Assembly: GCF_006517625.1 (NCBI RefSeq)
Contig: NZ_VHQI01000001.1
Location: 580,856-644,855, forward strand
Direction: 5' to 3'
DNA: 64,000 nt
Source: Mixta tenebrionis
Lineage (GTDB): Bacteria; Pseudomonadota; Gammaproteobacteria; Enterobacterales; Enterobacteriaceae
The first letter of the stretch is position 1. Each line of letters opens with the position of its first letter. A program made the position numbers and the translations under genes. Below, one piece after another: positions 1 through 9,545 of this stretch. The notes below the pieces were generated by a model. The model saw nothing but the letters and a program-made list of their open reading frames with translations. It was not told the DNA's origin and did not search any database.

Positions 1-426
1 ATCCGACGCCACCAGCTCCAGCCCCTGCTCGCGCGCGAACTGCTCCGCGCCGGCGCCGCTCAGCAGCACGTGCGGGCTGTTCTCCAGCACCTTGCGCGCC
101 GCCAGCACCGGATTGCGAATATGCGCCACGCCCGCCACCGCGCCCGCATCCTGGCTACGCCCATCCATAATGCAGGCGTCCAGCTCGTGGGTGCCGCTGC
201 AGGTAAAAACGCTGCCCTTACCGGCGTTAAACAGCGGTGATTCTTCCAGCAGACGTACCGCTTCGGTTACCGCATCCAGCGCGCTGCCGCCCGCCGCGAG
301 AATCGCCTGGCCGCTGGCGACAATTTCCGTCAGCGCCTGTAAATAGCGCCGCTCTTGCTCCGTGTTCAGCGCCGCGCGTGCTATGGCTCCCGCGCCGCCA
401 TGAATGGCAATGCCTGCTTTGCCCAT
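1..426 (-). CDS. iaaA: Isoaspartyl peptidase / L-asparaginase, N-terminal part (truncated by window edge)
   Basis: Reading leftwards from an ATG at 426, the frame begins MGKAGIAIHGGAGAIARA, the typical start of plant-type isoaspartyl peptidases. These are Ntn hydrolases that remove isoaspartyl residues from dipeptides and hydrolyse L-asparagine. The first 142 codons are present, including the internal stretch around FNAGKGSVFT and LDACIMDG. The autocleavage threonine that starts the beta subunit and the stop codon lie outside the window. The gene is divergent from moeA across about 250 bp, the same arrangement as iaaA/moeA in E. coli, which supports the call. Confidence 0.9.
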   Translation of the reverse strand, partial: MGKAGIAIHGGAGAIARAALNTEQERRYLQALTEIVASGQAILAAGGSALDAVTEAVRLLEESPLFNAGKGSVFTCSGTHELDACIMDGRSQDAGAVAGVAHIRNPVLAARKVLENSPHVLLSGAGAEQFAREQGLELVASD

Positions 427-678
427 ATTTTTACCCTGTGTTCTGAATCGGTCAGAAACGACTGAATGGTGTGATGTTATGATTTTTCGGCAAATTTTGA
501 CTATAGGTAGCAGCGGAAAGGATGTAAAGCGTTAAGCCTGGCAAGGCTTAATAACAAAACATTATATCTCATAACTAAATAGCAGCTGCGTCACGCGTCG
601 CACGCGCGTGAGATGATCGCCGCGCCGTTTCGCGCCATAATAAGCGCTATCTGTCTGTCGTTTCTGGCCGGAGGCCGA

Positions 679-1914
679 ATGGAAAGTTTTACTGCGGGAT
701 TAATTTCCCTTGAAGATGCCCTGCAAAAAATGCTGGCGCAGATCTCGCCGCTTGATGAAAGCGAGCGGCTCTCAATTTATGCCGCCGCCGGACGCATTAC
801 CGCGGCGCCGGTGGTATCCCCGCTTAACGTGCCGCCGTTTGATAACTCGGCGATGGATGGCTATGCGGTGCGTCTGGCTGACCTTGCCAGCGGCGAGCCG
901 CTGCCGGTCGCCGGGAAAGCCTTTGCCGGCAAGCCCTTCAGCGGCGAATGGCCGGCAGGCACGACCGTGCGCATTATGACCGGCGCGCCGGTTCCGCCAG
1001 GCGCCGAAGCGGTAGTGATGCAGGAAGAAACCGTCGCGCAAGGCGAACGCATCCGCTTTACTGCGCCGGTCAGCGCCGGACAGAATATTCGCCGCGCCGG
1101 TGAAGATATCCGCTGCGGCGACAGCGTGCTCGATGCGGGCGTGCGCCTCGGTCCGGCGGAGCTGCCGCTGATTGCCTCGCTGGGCGTGGGCGAAGTAGAA
1201 GTAGTGCGCCGCCTGCGCGTGGCGCTGTTTTCCACCGGCGACGAGCTACAGCCGGTTGGCGAGCCGCTGCAGGCGGGCCAGATTTACGATACCAACCGTT
1301 TCACCGTGCGGCTGATGCTCGATAAGCTCGGCTGCGAGGTTATCGATCTGGGTATTATCCGCGACGATCCTGAGGCGCTGCGCGCCGCCTTCGTACGCGC
1401 CGACAGCGAGGCCGATCTGGTTATCAGCAGCGGCGGCGTCTCGGTTGGCGAGGCGGACTACACCAAAGCGATGCTGGACGAGCTGGGCGAAATCACCTTC
1501 TGGAAGCTGGCGATCAAGCCGGGCAAACCCTTCGCCTTTGGCCGCCTGAGCCGCAGCTGGTTCTGCGGACTGCCGGGCAATCCGGTTTCCGCCGCCGTTA
1601 CCTTCTGTCAGCTGGTGCACCCGCTGCTGGCGAAGCTGAGCGGTCAGCAAAGCCCGGCGCTGCCGCCGCGCCAGCGCGCGCGCGCCGGCGAGTTCCTGAA
1701 AAAATCGCCCGGCCGGCTCGACTTTCAGCGCGGCATCGTCAGCCGCGGCGCCGATGGCGAACTGCAGGTGGTCAGCACCGGCAACCAGGGCTCGCACGTC
1801 TTCAGCTCCTTTAGCCAGGCCAACTGCTTTATCGTGCTGGAGCGCGAGCGCGGCAGCGTCAACCCCGGCGAATGGGTAGAGATCGAACCCTTTAGCGCGC
1901 TGCTGGGAGGCTAA
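679..1914 (+). CDS. moeA: Molybdopterin molybdenumtransferase MoeA
   Basis: MoeA inserts molybdate into adenylylated molybdopterin in the last step of molybdenum cofactor synthesis, in the cytoplasm. From the ATG at 679 the protein is 411 residues, the same length as E. coli MoeA. An upstream in-frame ATG at 613 would add 22 residues without homology, and GGAGG at 670-674 supports 679. The conserved [10 protein letters not shown] segment (Asp at about residue 60) and the molybdopterin-binding motifs [18 protein letters not shown] and GLPGNPVSA are intact. moeB starts at the base after the stop codon, so the two form one operon. Confidence 0.96.
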   Translation: MESFTAGLISLEDALQKMLAQISPLDESERLSIYAAAGRITAAPVVSPLNVPPFDNSAMDGYAVRLADLASGEPLPVAGKAFAGKPFSGEWPAGTTVRIMTGAPVPPGAEAVVMQEETVAQGERIRFTAPVSAGQNIRRAGEDIRCGDSVLDAGVRLGPAELPLIASLGVGEVEVVRRLRVALFSTGDELQPVGEPLQAGQIYDTNRFTVRLMLDKLGCEVIDLGIIRDDPEALRAAFVRADSEADLVISSGGVSVGEADYTKAMLDELGEITFWKLAIKPGKPFAFGRLSRSWFCGLPGNPVSAAVTFCQLVHPLLAKLSGQQSPALPPRQRARAGEFLKKSPGRLDFQRGIVSRGADGELQVVSTGNQGSHVFSSFSQANCFIVLERERGSVNPGEWVEIEPFSALLGG

Positions 1915-2679
1915 ATGCTGCCGGAGCTGAGCGATGAAGAAACGCTGCGCTATAACCGCCAGATCGTGCTGCGCGGATTTGATTTTGACGGCCAGGAGCG
2001 GCTGAAGGCGTCGAGCGCGCTGGTGGTCGGGCTGGGCGGGCTGGGCTGCGCCGCCAGCCCGTGGCTGGTATCGGCCGGCATCGGCAAATTAACCCTGCTC
2101 GATTTTGACGTCGTTTCGCTCTCTAATCTGCAACGCCAGATACTGCACAGCGATGCGGAGATTGGCGCGCCGAAGGTGGAATCGGCGCGGCGGCGGCTGG
2201 CGCAGATCAATCCGCTGACGCAGCTGCAGGCGATCAACGCCCGGCTGGATGACGCGGCGCTGCAGGCGCTTATCGCCCGGCATCAGCTGGTGCTGGACTG
2301 TAGCGATAACGTGGCGACGCGCGAACAGCTCAACCGCCTCTGCTATCAGCAGCGCGTGCCGCTGGTCTCCGGCGCGGCGATTCGTATGGAAGGCCAGATC
2401 AGCGTTTTCAGCTGGCAGGATAACGCGCAGCCCTGCTACCGCTGTATCAGCCGGCTGTTTGGCGGCGAAGCCCTGAGCTGCGTAGAGGCCGGCGTGATGG
2501 CGCCGCTGGTCGGCGTAATCGGCTCGCTCCAGGCGATGGAGGCGATCCGCCTGCTGACCAACTTTGGCGCGCGGGTGGATGGCAAACTGCTGATGTACGA
2601 TGCGATGACGCTACAGTTTCGCGAGATGAAGGTGGCGAAAGATCCCGCCTGCGAAGTGTGCGGTCAGGATAGCCGTTAA
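1915..2679 (+). CDS. moeB: Molybdopterin-synthase adenylyltransferase MoeB
   Basis: MoeB adenylates the C-terminus of MoaD so that it can be thiocarboxylated for molybdopterin synthesis. The 254-residue protein shows the E1/ThiF-type nucleotide-binding GLGGLG motif near residue 40 and the invariant SNLQRQ and QPCYRC segments. Two CxxC pairs (Cys174/Cys177 and Cys246/Cys249) match the structural zinc site. The ATG abuts the moeA stop, with GGAGG inside the end of moeA as ribosome binding site, implying translational coupling. Confidence 0.96.
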   Translation: MLPELSDEETLRYNRQIVLRGFDFDGQERLKASSALVVGLGGLGCAASPWLVSAGIGKLTLLDFDVVSLSNLQRQILHSDAEIGAPKVESARRRLAQINPLTQLQAINARLDDAALQALIARHQLVLDCSDNVATREQLNRLCYQQRVPLVSGAAIRMEGQISVFSWQDNAQPCYRCISRLFGGEALSCVEAGVMAPLVGVIGSLQAMEAIRLLTNFGARVDGKLLMYDAMTLQFREMKVAKDPACEVCGQDSR

Positions 2680-2733
2680 GCCTTGCCGGCGCGCTGCGGC
2701 GATCCGTCAGGCTAATGGCAGATCAAAACGACG

Positions 2734-2760
2734 CGGCCCGCGCAACAGGTACGCGGGCCG
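2734..2760 (-). terminator. Intrinsic terminator-like hairpin between moeB and ybiT
   Basis: A 9-bp perfect stem (CGGCCCGCG at 2734-2742, CGCGGGCCG at 2752-2760) lies between the convergent moeB and ybiT genes. Read on the minus strand it is followed by GTCGTTTTG, so it fits best as the end of the ybiT transcript. It may also slow moeAB transcription. Confidence 0.65.
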
Positions 2761-2808
2761 GAATAGCGGTTGCGGGCGGAACGTGCCGCCCGCGCTGCGA
2801 GGCAGCCT

Positions 2809-4401
2809 TTACTCCACGCCTTTGCTGCGCAGATAATCTTCGTAGCTGCCGCTGAAATCGATGGTTTTCTCCGGCGTAATTTCCAGCACGCGCGTCGCCA
2901 GCGAGCTAACGAACTCGCGGTCGTGCGAAACGAAAATCAACGTACCCGGATACATCTCCAGCGCCATATTCAGCGACTCGATCGATTCCATATCAAGGTG
3001 GTTGGTGGGTTCATCCATAATCAGGATGTTAGGGCGCTGCATCATCAGCTTGCCGAACAGCATCCGTCCTTTTTCCCCACCGGAAAGCACCTTCGCCGGT
3101 TTTTTGATCTCATCCTGGCTGAACAGCAGCCGGCCCAGGATGCTGCGTACCGCCTGCTCGTCGTCGCCTTCCTGCTTCCACTGGCTCATCCAGTCGAATA
3201 CGCTGAGATCGTTAGCGAACTCTTCCGCATGATCCTGCGCATAGTAGCCGATGCGCGCGTTTTCCGACCATTTAACGCTGCCGCTCTCCGGCGTCAGATC
3301 GCCCACCAGCGTTTTCAACAGGGTAGTTTTACCCACGCCGTTGGTGCCCAGCACCGCCAGCTTTTCGCCCACTTCCAGCAGCAGGTTGAGATCGCGGAAC
3401 AGCGGGCCGTTATCGAAGCCTTTGGTCACCGCCTCGACTTCCAGCGCGTTGCGGAACAGTTTCTTGTCCTGCTCGAAGCGGATAAACGGGTTCTGGCGGC
3501 TGGAGGCTTTGACCTCATCCAGTTTGATCTTATCGATCTGCTTCGCACGCGAGGTGGCCTGACGTGACTTCGATGCGTTGGCGCTGAAGCGGCTGACGAA
3601 GGATTGCAGTTCGGCAATCTGCGCCTTTTTCTTAGCGTTATCGGCCAGCAGGCGCTCGCGCGCCTGGGTAGCGGCAGTCATATATTCGTCATAATTGCCC
3701 GGATAGATGCGCAGCTCGCCGTAGTCAAGATCGGCCATATGGGTGCAAACCATATTCAGGAAGTGACGGTCGTGCGAGATGATGATCATGGTGCTGTCGC
3801 GCTCGTTCAACACCTGCTCCAGCCAGCGGATAGTATCGATATCCAGGTTGTTGGTCGGTTCATCGAGCAGCAGAATATCCGGGTTAGAGAACAGCGCCTG
3901 CGCCAGCAGCACGCGCAGCTTCCAGCCCGGCGCCACTTCGCTCATCAGGCCGTAGTGCTGTTCCAGCGGAATGCCGACGCCCAACAGCAGCTCGCCGGCG
4001 CGCGCTTCGGCGGTGTAGCCGTCCATCTCGCCATACTGCACTTCCAGATCGGCGACCTTATAGCCATCCTCTTCGCTCATTTCCGGCAGCGCATAGATGC
4101 GGTCGCGCTCCTGCTTTACCTGCCACAGCTCGTTGTGGCCCATGATAACGGTATCCAGCACGCTGAATTTTTCAAAGGCGAACTGATCCTGGCGCAGTTT
4201 ACCGATGCGCTCGTTAGGATCGCAGGAAACGTTGCCCGCGGTCGGCGTCAAATCACCGCCCAGAATCTTCATAAAGGTGGATTTACCGCTGCCGTTGGTG
4301 CCGATCAAACCGTAACGGTTGCCGCCGCCAAACTTAACGGAAATATTTTCAAACAGCGGTTTGCTGCCAAACTGCATGGTAACGTTGCTGGAAACTAGCA
4401 C
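2809..4401 (-). CDS. ybiT: ABC-F family ATPase YbiT
   Basis: ABC-F proteins have two fused ATPase domains and no membrane domain, and bind the ribosomal E site to relieve stalled translation. Both nucleotide-binding domains are complete: Walker [10 protein letters not shown] at residues 34-42, DEPTNNLD, then after the interdomain linker a second [18 protein letters not shown] signature and [12 protein letters not shown] at 4401 gives 530 residues, the same length as E. coli YbiT, beginning (V)[11 protein letters not shown] longer frame from an ATG at 4449 adds 16 residues with no homology, so GTG is preferred; the Shine-Dalgarno is weak in both cases. Confidence 0.95.
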   Translation of the reverse strand: MLVSSNVTMQFGSKPLFENISVKFGGGNRYGLIGTNGSGKSTFMKILGGDLTPTAGNVSCDPNERIGKLRQDQFAFEKFSVLDTVIMGHNELWQVKQERDRIYALPEMSEEDGYKVADLEVQYGEMDGYTAEARAGELLLGVGIPLEQHYGLMSEVAPGWKLRVLLAQALFSNPDILLLDEPTNNLDIDTIRWLEQVLNERDSTMIIISHDRHFLNMVCTHMADLDYGELRIYPGNYDEYMTAATQARERLLADNAKKKAQIAELQSFVSRFSANASKSRQATSRAKQIDKIKLDEVKASSRQNPFIRFEQDKKLFRNALEVEAVTKGFDNGPLFRDLNLLLEVGEKLAVLGTNGVGKTTLLKTLVGDLTPESGSVKWSENARIGYYAQDHAEEFANDLSVFDWMSQWKQEGDDEQAVRSILGRLLFSQDEIKKPAKVLSGGEKGRMLFGKLMMQRPNILIMDEPTNHLDMESIESLNMALEMYPGTLIFVSHDREFVSSLATRVLEITPEKTIDFSGSYEDYLRSKGVE

Positions 4402-4463
4402 AGGGATTGCCTTACTTATGCGGGGAAATAAACGAAATTTGGCGGGCATTGTGCCATAAAAAA

Positions 4464-4486
4464 GGGCCGGCGAACACCGCCGGCCC
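4464..4486 (-). terminator. Intrinsic terminator of the sugar-porter gene
   Basis: A 9-bp GC stem (GGGCCGGCG / CGCCGGCCC, 5-nt loop) is followed on the minus strand by TTTTTTATGG. It begins 12 nt beyond the stop of the sugar porter and lies upstream of ybiT, separating the two transcripts. Confidence 0.85.
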
Positions 4487-4498
4487 CGAGCAGCCGCA

Positions 4499-5995
4499 TT
4501 AGCTGCCGTGATGTTCCGCTTTACGCTTCAGCGAGGGCGTCAGCGGCGGCGTTTCGCGGTCCGGCGAGAGCCAGTCGCGCAGATAATGTTCGATCTGCTC
4601 CAGGCTGCGGTGGCGCGTCTCCGGGATACAGTTGATAACAAAAAACGCGCCGCCGATGCCTATCGCGCCAAAAATAAAGAAAGTGCCCGACAGCCCCAGT
4701 TTCGCCAGCATCATCGGGAACATCAGCGAAATAAGGAAATTGGCGATCCACATGGCGAATACCGCGCCGCCCATAAACATGCCGCGCAGGCGCGTCGGGA
4801 AGATTTCCGACAGCAGCAGCCAGGTCACCGGCGACAGCGCGCCCTGCTGGAAGCAGAGGAACATCAGCATTCCCAGCAGCACCATATAGCTGCGCAGCAT
4901 ATCGGGCTGACCGTTAATGGTTTCCGGCATCAGCCAGCTGATGGCGCCAATAAAAAACAGGCAGCCGGTACAACCGAACTGCCCGATCATGGTCATGGCG
5001 CGGCGCCCTATCTTGCCCAGCATCCAGATGCCTACCAGCGTCATCAGCACCGAGATGGCGCCGTTGGCGATAGTGGCAAACAACGCAGCGCTGTTGCTCA
5101 TGCCAACGTTAGTCAGCACCGTGGGCGCATAGTACATAATGGTATTAACGCCGGTCAGCTGTTGAATAACCGCCACGCCGATCCCGATCAGAAACAGCCG
5201 GAACAGCCAGGGCTTTTTCAGCTCGCTCAGGCGCGGCCTGCCCTGATTCTCCTGCTCCTGCAGCGTTTCTTCGATTTCGGTCAGCTCCCACTCCACATCC
5301 TCTTTGGCGCGGGTGCGTTCCAGCACGCGGCGCGCTTCCGCCAGGCGCCCTTTCATCGCGTACCAGCGCGGCGTATCCGGCACAAACATCATGCCGAACC
5401 ACAGCAGCACGGCGGGCAGCGTGGCGATCGCCAGCATCCAGCGCCAGGTCTCCGCCCCGCCCCATACGGCGTTAAAAGAGGCGTTGGAAATGTAGGCCAG
5501 CAGCTGCCCGGAAACGATCATCAGCTCCTGCAGCGTCACCAGCTGGCCGCGCTTGTTCGCCGGCGCGATTTCAGCGATATAGACCGGCACCGTAGCCGCC
5601 GCGCCGCCGACCGCCACCCCCAGCACCAGGCGGAAGAAAACCATCCACTGCACGTCAGGCGCGATCGAAGTGCCCAGCGCGCCGGCGGCAAAGATAACCG
5701 CCAGCATAATGATGATTTTCTTGCGCCCGGCCGCATTCGCGAGTTGGCCTGCCGCCAGCGCGCCGAAGGCGGCGCCGAAAAGTAATGAACTGGTTACCAG
5801 TCCGGTAGTGAAGGGCGTGAGGTGCAGTTCGTCGCCCATAAATAGCAGCGCGCCGGAAATGACGCCGGTATCGTATCCAAACAGTAAGCCGCCCAGCGTG
5901 GCGATAACGGCGATCACCTTCACGAAGGGTTCGGTGCGGGTATTGCTATTGGGTCCGGAAGCTTTGCTCAGCGTAAGGTATTGTTCTTTTGGCAT
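4499..5995 (-). CDS. MFS sugar porter, IolT-like (probable inositol/sugar:proton symporter)
   Basis: This 498-residue protein belongs to the sugar porter group of the major facilitator superfamily, with 12 predicted membrane segments. Family motifs include [18 protein letters not shown] near residue 35, GRKK in the 2-3 loop, [16 protein letters not shown] in helix 7 and [12 protein letters not shown] at the C-terminus. Stretches such as [13 protein letters not shown] and [17 protein letters not shown] resemble B. subtilis IolT more than GalP or AraE, so myo-inositol is a likely substrate, by inference only. The start is the ATG at 5995 (GGAG 8 nt upstream); the longer frame to 6076 adds a non-homologous extension. 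It is absent at this position in E. coli. Confidence 0.85.
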   Translation of the reverse strand: MPKEQYLTLSKASGPNSNTRTEPFVKVIAVIATLGGLLFGYDTGVISGALLFMGDELHLTPFTTGLVTSSLLFGAAFGALAAGQLANAAGRKKIIIMLAVIFAAGALGTSIAPDVQWMVFFRLVLGVAVGGAAATVPVYIAEIAPANKRGQLVTLQELMIVSGQLLAYISNASFNAVWGGAETWRWMLAIATLPAVLLWFGMMFVPDTPRWYAMKGRLAEARRVLERTRAKEDVEWELTEIEETLQEQENQGRPRLSELKKPWLFRLFLIGIGVAVIQQLTGVNTIMYYAPTVLTNVGMSNSAALFATIANGAISVLMTLVGIWMLGKIGRRAMTMIGQFGCTGCLFFIGAISWLMPETINGQPDMLRSYMVLLGMLMFLCFQQGALSPVTWLLLSEIFPTRLRGMFMGGAVFAMWIANFLISLMFPMMLAKLGLSGTFFIFGAIGIGGAFFVINCIPETRHRSLEQIEHYLRDWLSPDRETPPLTPSLKRKAEHHGS

Positions 5996-6436
5996 GATAA
6001 CTCCAGCAACCTGATTGAAGTGAAAAACAGCCTGCGCCAGAGGGGAATACGGCGCAAACCTTTCACAGCACAACATAGATTATTTTTTTCATTTACAATA
6101 ATAGTGGAATATCAATTTTGTGGCGCTGGTCATGATTCATCGCCAGAATACTGATATTCGTCACACTATTTGGCCTGCAAGGTTGTTAAAGCGTGAAAAA
6201 AACGTTTAAAACCGCGCTGAAAGCAGCGATCGTGCCTGGCCACAAAGGAAATGTTTATTTTAATTTATCAATAAAAGGAATGTGAGGTTTATCGATACAG
6301 CAGGCGTTTCACCCACCGAAACATGGGTGCGCGCCACGGGAAAGCGGCGCTCGGCGGAACGCCTGCCGCGGCAGCGCGGCGAGTCACAGCGGGGGATTAA
6401 TCGCCGCCAGCGCCGCTACGACGCTGGCGGAAGAAG
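5996..6436. other. Non-coding region between the sugar porter and the efflux operon
   Basis: About 440 bp lie between the sugar-porter start and the 3' end of the efflux operon. The part near the porter is AT-rich and probably holds its promoter. A weak CRP-like match (TGTGG, 6 nt, TCATG at 6119-6134) is present but is poor in the right half. At 6404-6430 a 9-bp stem (CCGCCAGCG / CGCTGGCGG) follows the efflux operon's last stop codon on the minus strand and may aid termination, although there is no T-run. No convincing gene is visible. Confidence 0.4.
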
Positions 6437-7975
6437 TCACAAAGATCGGCCGGCGGAGGCGGCCGGGCCAAAGACGGAATAGCGTGGCAGCGCTACCTGT
6501 TGATAATTCTCCCAGCCGCCGCCGAGCGCTTTATACAGCGCCACCAGATCGAGACAGCTCTGTATACGCGCCTGCTCCGCCTGCTGTTTCGCCTGCGCAA
6601 GCTGGCGCTGGGCGTCCAGTACATCGAGGAAGGTGGACAGCCCTTTGCGGTAGCTGTTGCTGGCCAGATCAAAACTGTTCTGCAGAGCGGAAACCGTTTC
6701 ATCCATCTGCGTCACCCGTTCCTGATCGGTACGGTAGCTGACCAGCGCATTTTCCACGTCCTGCAGCGCGGTCAGCACCGTCTGACGATAGCTGAGCGCC
6801 GAGCTGGCCTGCTGCGCCCGTGTTAGCCTGACGCTGGAAACCAGCCTGCCGCCCTGAAAAATCGGTATCGACAGCGAAGGGCCGTAGCTGTAGAAATGGC
6901 TGCTCCAGTTATCCAGATAGCTGGCGTCGGTATTGCGCACGCCAAGCTGGCCGGTGAGCGAGAGGCTGGGAAACAGCTGCGCCACCGCTACGCCAATATT
7001 GGCGGTGGCGGCGTGCAGGTTCGCTTCCGCCTGACGGATATCGGGACGGCGCCGCGCCAGCGTGGAGGGAATCCCCACCGGCACCACGTCCGGCAGCGCC
7101 GGCAGCGGCCTGTCCTGCATCAGTTCGGCATCCAGCGCCCCCGGCGGTTTGCCGATCAGCACCGCCAGGCCGTTCATCGCCTGGCGCGCCTGCGCCTGAT
7201 ACTGCGGCAGCTGCGCGCGTAGCGAACTGAGCTGCGCGCGGGCGTTTTCCACATCCAGCTGCGGCGCCAGGCCGTTACGCTGCTGGCTTTGGGTGAGTTC
7301 CAGCGTCTGCTGCGCCACCTCAATCTGCGTTTGCAGCGTGCGCATTATCGACTGCGCGCCGCGCAGCTGGAGCCAGACGCGCGCCACCTCCGCCTCCAGC
7401 GATACCAGCGCGTCATTGCGGCTTTCGATCGACTCCTGCTGCTGCGCGGCGGCCGCCTCAACCTGACGCCGTACTTTTCCCCACAGATCCAGCTCCCACG
7501 AGGCGTCAAAGCTGCCCTGGTAGAGGCTAATCGGCTGCGTCAGGCTGTCGAGCGAACCGCGTAGTTCAGGCGCGTTGCGATCCAGCAGATCGTAGGCGCC
7601 GTTCGCTTTCAGCACGCCTTCCGCTCCCAGCTGCTGCCGCTGCGCCGAAGCGCTGCCGTTAACTGACGGGAACAGGCCGCCGCGCGCCTGCGCCAGCTGT
7701 TCACGCGCGCCGGCGATGCGCAGCACCGCCTGCTGCAGCGAGAGGTTGCCGGCAATGGCGCGATCGATCAGGCCGTTGAGCTGCGGATCGTTGAAATTTT
7801 TCCACCAGTCGGAACGGGGCGCGCCCGCCTGAGGACGCGAAGCCGCCTGCGAAGGCAGATCGCGCCAGGCGGCCGGAACCTGCGCCTCAGGCGGCTGGTA
7901 ATCGGGGCCAACCGCGCAGCCTGCCAGCAGCAGCGACAGCGCCAGCCAGCCGGGACGCATACTATTAACGTTCAT
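6437..7975 (-). CDS. Outer membrane factor lipoprotein of a tripartite efflux pump (NodT/OprM type)
   Basis: The product forms the TolC-like outer membrane exit duct. The 512-residue protein starts with a lipoprotein signal whose lipobox LLAGC puts the acylated Cys at about residue 20, followed by the usual CAVGPDYQPP. Two outer membrane efflux repeats follow, with family motifs such as SWELDLWGK, RRPDIRQAEANL and ALQDVENAL. It is the last gene of a three-gene operon; its ATG lies 1 nt after the emrB-like stop. An internal Met at residue 6 is an alternative start. Confidence 0.92.
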   Translation of the reverse strand: MNVNSMRPGWLALSLLLAGCAVGPDYQPPEAQVPAAWRDLPSQAASRPQAGAPRSDWWKNFNDPQLNGLIDRAIAGNLSLQQAVLRIAGAREQLAQARGGLFPSVNGSASAQRQQLGAEGVLKANGAYDLLDRNAPELRGSLDSLTQPISLYQGSFDASWELDLWGKVRRQVEAAAAQQQESIESRNDALVSLEAEVARVWLQLRGAQSIMRTLQTQIEVAQQTLELTQSQQRNGLAPQLDVENARAQLSSLRAQLPQYQAQARQAMNGLAVLIGKPPGALDAELMQDRPLPALPDVVPVGIPSTLARRRPDIRQAEANLHAATANIGVAVAQLFPSLSLTGQLGVRNTDASYLDNWSSHFYSYGPSLSIPIFQGGRLVSSVRLTRAQQASSALSYRQTVLTALQDVENALVSYRTDQERVTQMDETVSALQNSFDLASNSYRKGLSTFLDVLDAQRQLAQAKQQAEQARIQSCLDLVALYKALGGGWENYQQVALPRYSVFGPAASAGRSL

Positions 7976-7976
7976 G

Positions 7977-9545
7977 TCAGTGTGCTCCTGCGCTACCTTC
8001 GCTTTTAACCGGCGAAAGCAGGAAACAGAGGGGAATCAGGATAAAGGCAATGATGCCCAGTCCAGTAAAGACATCTACATAGGCGAGGATGCGCGCCTGC
8101 ACAATCATTTGCTGATAGAGCTGGCCGGTAGCCAGCGCCAGCGGATCGCCCGCCGCCGAAGTGAAATCGCGTATCGCCTGCGCCCAACGCTCCAGCGTCA
8201 TATTGAACTGCTCGTTAAGCGGCGACATGTTATGCACCAGATGCGCGCTGCGTACCTGCTCGCGCTCGGTAATTCCGGCGGTGGAGAGTGAAATACCGAT
8301 CGAGCCGGCCACGTTGCGAAACATGGTAAACAGCGCCGACGCGTCCGCATTCAGCCGTTGCGGAATCGTAGCGAAAGCGATGGTGGTCAGCGGCACAAAC
8401 AGAAAGCCGAGGCCGATGGACTGCGCGCTACGCATCAGCACCAGCGTGGTAAAATCGACCTGCGGCGTCAGCGTGGCGGAATAGAACATCGACAGCATCA
8501 GACAAAGAAAGCCGAAGGCGATAATCCAGCGCGTCTGCACCAGCGGCATCAGCTTCAGCACCAGCGGAATGGTCAGCACGATTAAGATCGCTCCCGGCGA
8601 CAGCACCAGCCCCGACCAGGTGGCGGTATAGCCTAAATCCTGCTGCGCCAGCTGCGGCAGCACGACCGAGCTGCCGTAAAGGATCAACGCCATCCCCGCC
8701 ATCAGCAGGCCGGAAACCCAGAAGTTGCGATCGCGCATTACACCGATTTCCACTACCGGCCGGCGGGCGTACACCAGCCAGTAAACCGCTCCCACCAGGC
8801 CGATAAAGGTCATCACGGCGAAAAACTGGATAAAGTGCGAGGCGAACCAGTCTTCATCCTCACCGCGATCCAGCATCACCTGCAAACAGCCCAGCCCCAA
8901 AGTAATCAGGCAGATGCCGATATAATCGATATTCAGCCTGCCTTTCGCCCAGCGTTTTTCCCACGGCGGATCTTCCAGCAGCTGATAAATGGCCAACGTA
9001 GAGAGGACGCCAACCGGCACGTTAATAAAGAACACCCAGCGCCAGCTAAAGTTATCGGTAATCCAGCCGCCGAGCGTCGGCCCTACCACCGGCGCGACGA
9101 TAATCGCAATCGCCGAGAGGCCGAAGGCTTTGCCGCGATCTTCCGGCTTAAAGTAGTCGAGCAGCACCGACTGCTGCACCGGCTGTAATCCGCCGCCGAA
9201 AAAGCCCTGCATAATACGGAACAGAATAATCTGCCACAGTTCAGTCGCGATGCCGCACAGGAAAGAGCTGACGGTAAACATCACAATGCAGATAAGAAAA
9301 TATTGCTTACGACCAAACAGGCGGCTGAAAAAGGCGGAGATAGGCAGCACAATGCCGTTTGCCACCAGATAGGAGGTTAATACCCAGGTGGATTCGTCAT
9401 AGCTGGAAGAGAGCGTCCCGGCGATATGCGGCAACGCAACGTTGACAATAGTGGTATCCAGGATCTCCATGAATACCGCCAGCGTCACCGTTACCGCCAC
9501 CAGCCAGGGATTGCTGGTTGGCTGCCAGCTTTGGCTCTGGCTCAT
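7977..9545 (-). CDS. EmrB/QacA-type MFS drug exporter, DHA2 family (14 TM)
   Basis: The 522-residue protein is the inner-membrane proton-driven pump of the tripartite system. It has 14 hydrophobic segments and DHA2 motifs: LDTTIVNVALPHIAG in helix 1, LFGRKQ in the 2-3 loop, and the antiporter motif around APVVGPTLGGWI in helix 5. It overlaps the adaptor gene by 4 nt (ATGA) and is followed after 1 nt by the outer membrane factor. The substrate cannot be read from sequence; homologues export hydrophobic drugs, uncouplers or aromatic acids. Confidence 0.93.
   Translation of the reverse strand: MSQSQSWQPTSNPWLVAVTVTLAVFMEILDTTIVNVALPHIAGTLSSSYDESTWVLTSYLVANGIVLPISAFFSRLFGRKQYFLICIVMFTVSSFLCGIATELWQIILFRIMQGFFGGGLQPVQQSVLLDYFKPEDRGKAFGLSAIAIIVAPVVGPTLGGWITDNFSWRWVFFINVPVGVLSTLAIYQLLEDPPWEKRWAKGRLNIDYIGICLITLGLGCLQVMLDRGEDEDWFASHFIQFFAVMTFIGLVGAVYWLVYARRPVVEIGVMRDRNFWVSGLLMAGMALILYGSSVVLPQLAQQDLGYTATWSGLVLSPGAILIVLTIPLVLKLMPLVQTRWIIAFGFLCLMLSMFYSATLTPQVDFTTLVLMRSAQSIGLGFLFVPLTTIAFATIPQRLNADASALFTMFRNVAGSIGISLSTAGITEREQVRSAHLVHNMSPLNEQFNMTLERWAQAIRDFTSAAGDPLALATGQLYQQMIVQARILAYVDVFTGLGIIAFILIPLCFLLSPVKSEGSAGAH

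Noticed and set aside
3604..4398. Long open frame antisense to ybiT
   Set aside because: Shadow of a highly conserved gene, no ribosome site or family motif.
6119..6134. CRP site for the sugar porter
   Set aside because: TGTGG-N6-TCATG has a poor right half and no clear -10 at a suitable distance; kept only as a note.
6282..6482. 66-codon open frame downstream of the efflux operon
   Set aside because: Arg/Gly-rich with no family resemblance, and it overlaps the end of the outer membrane factor gene.
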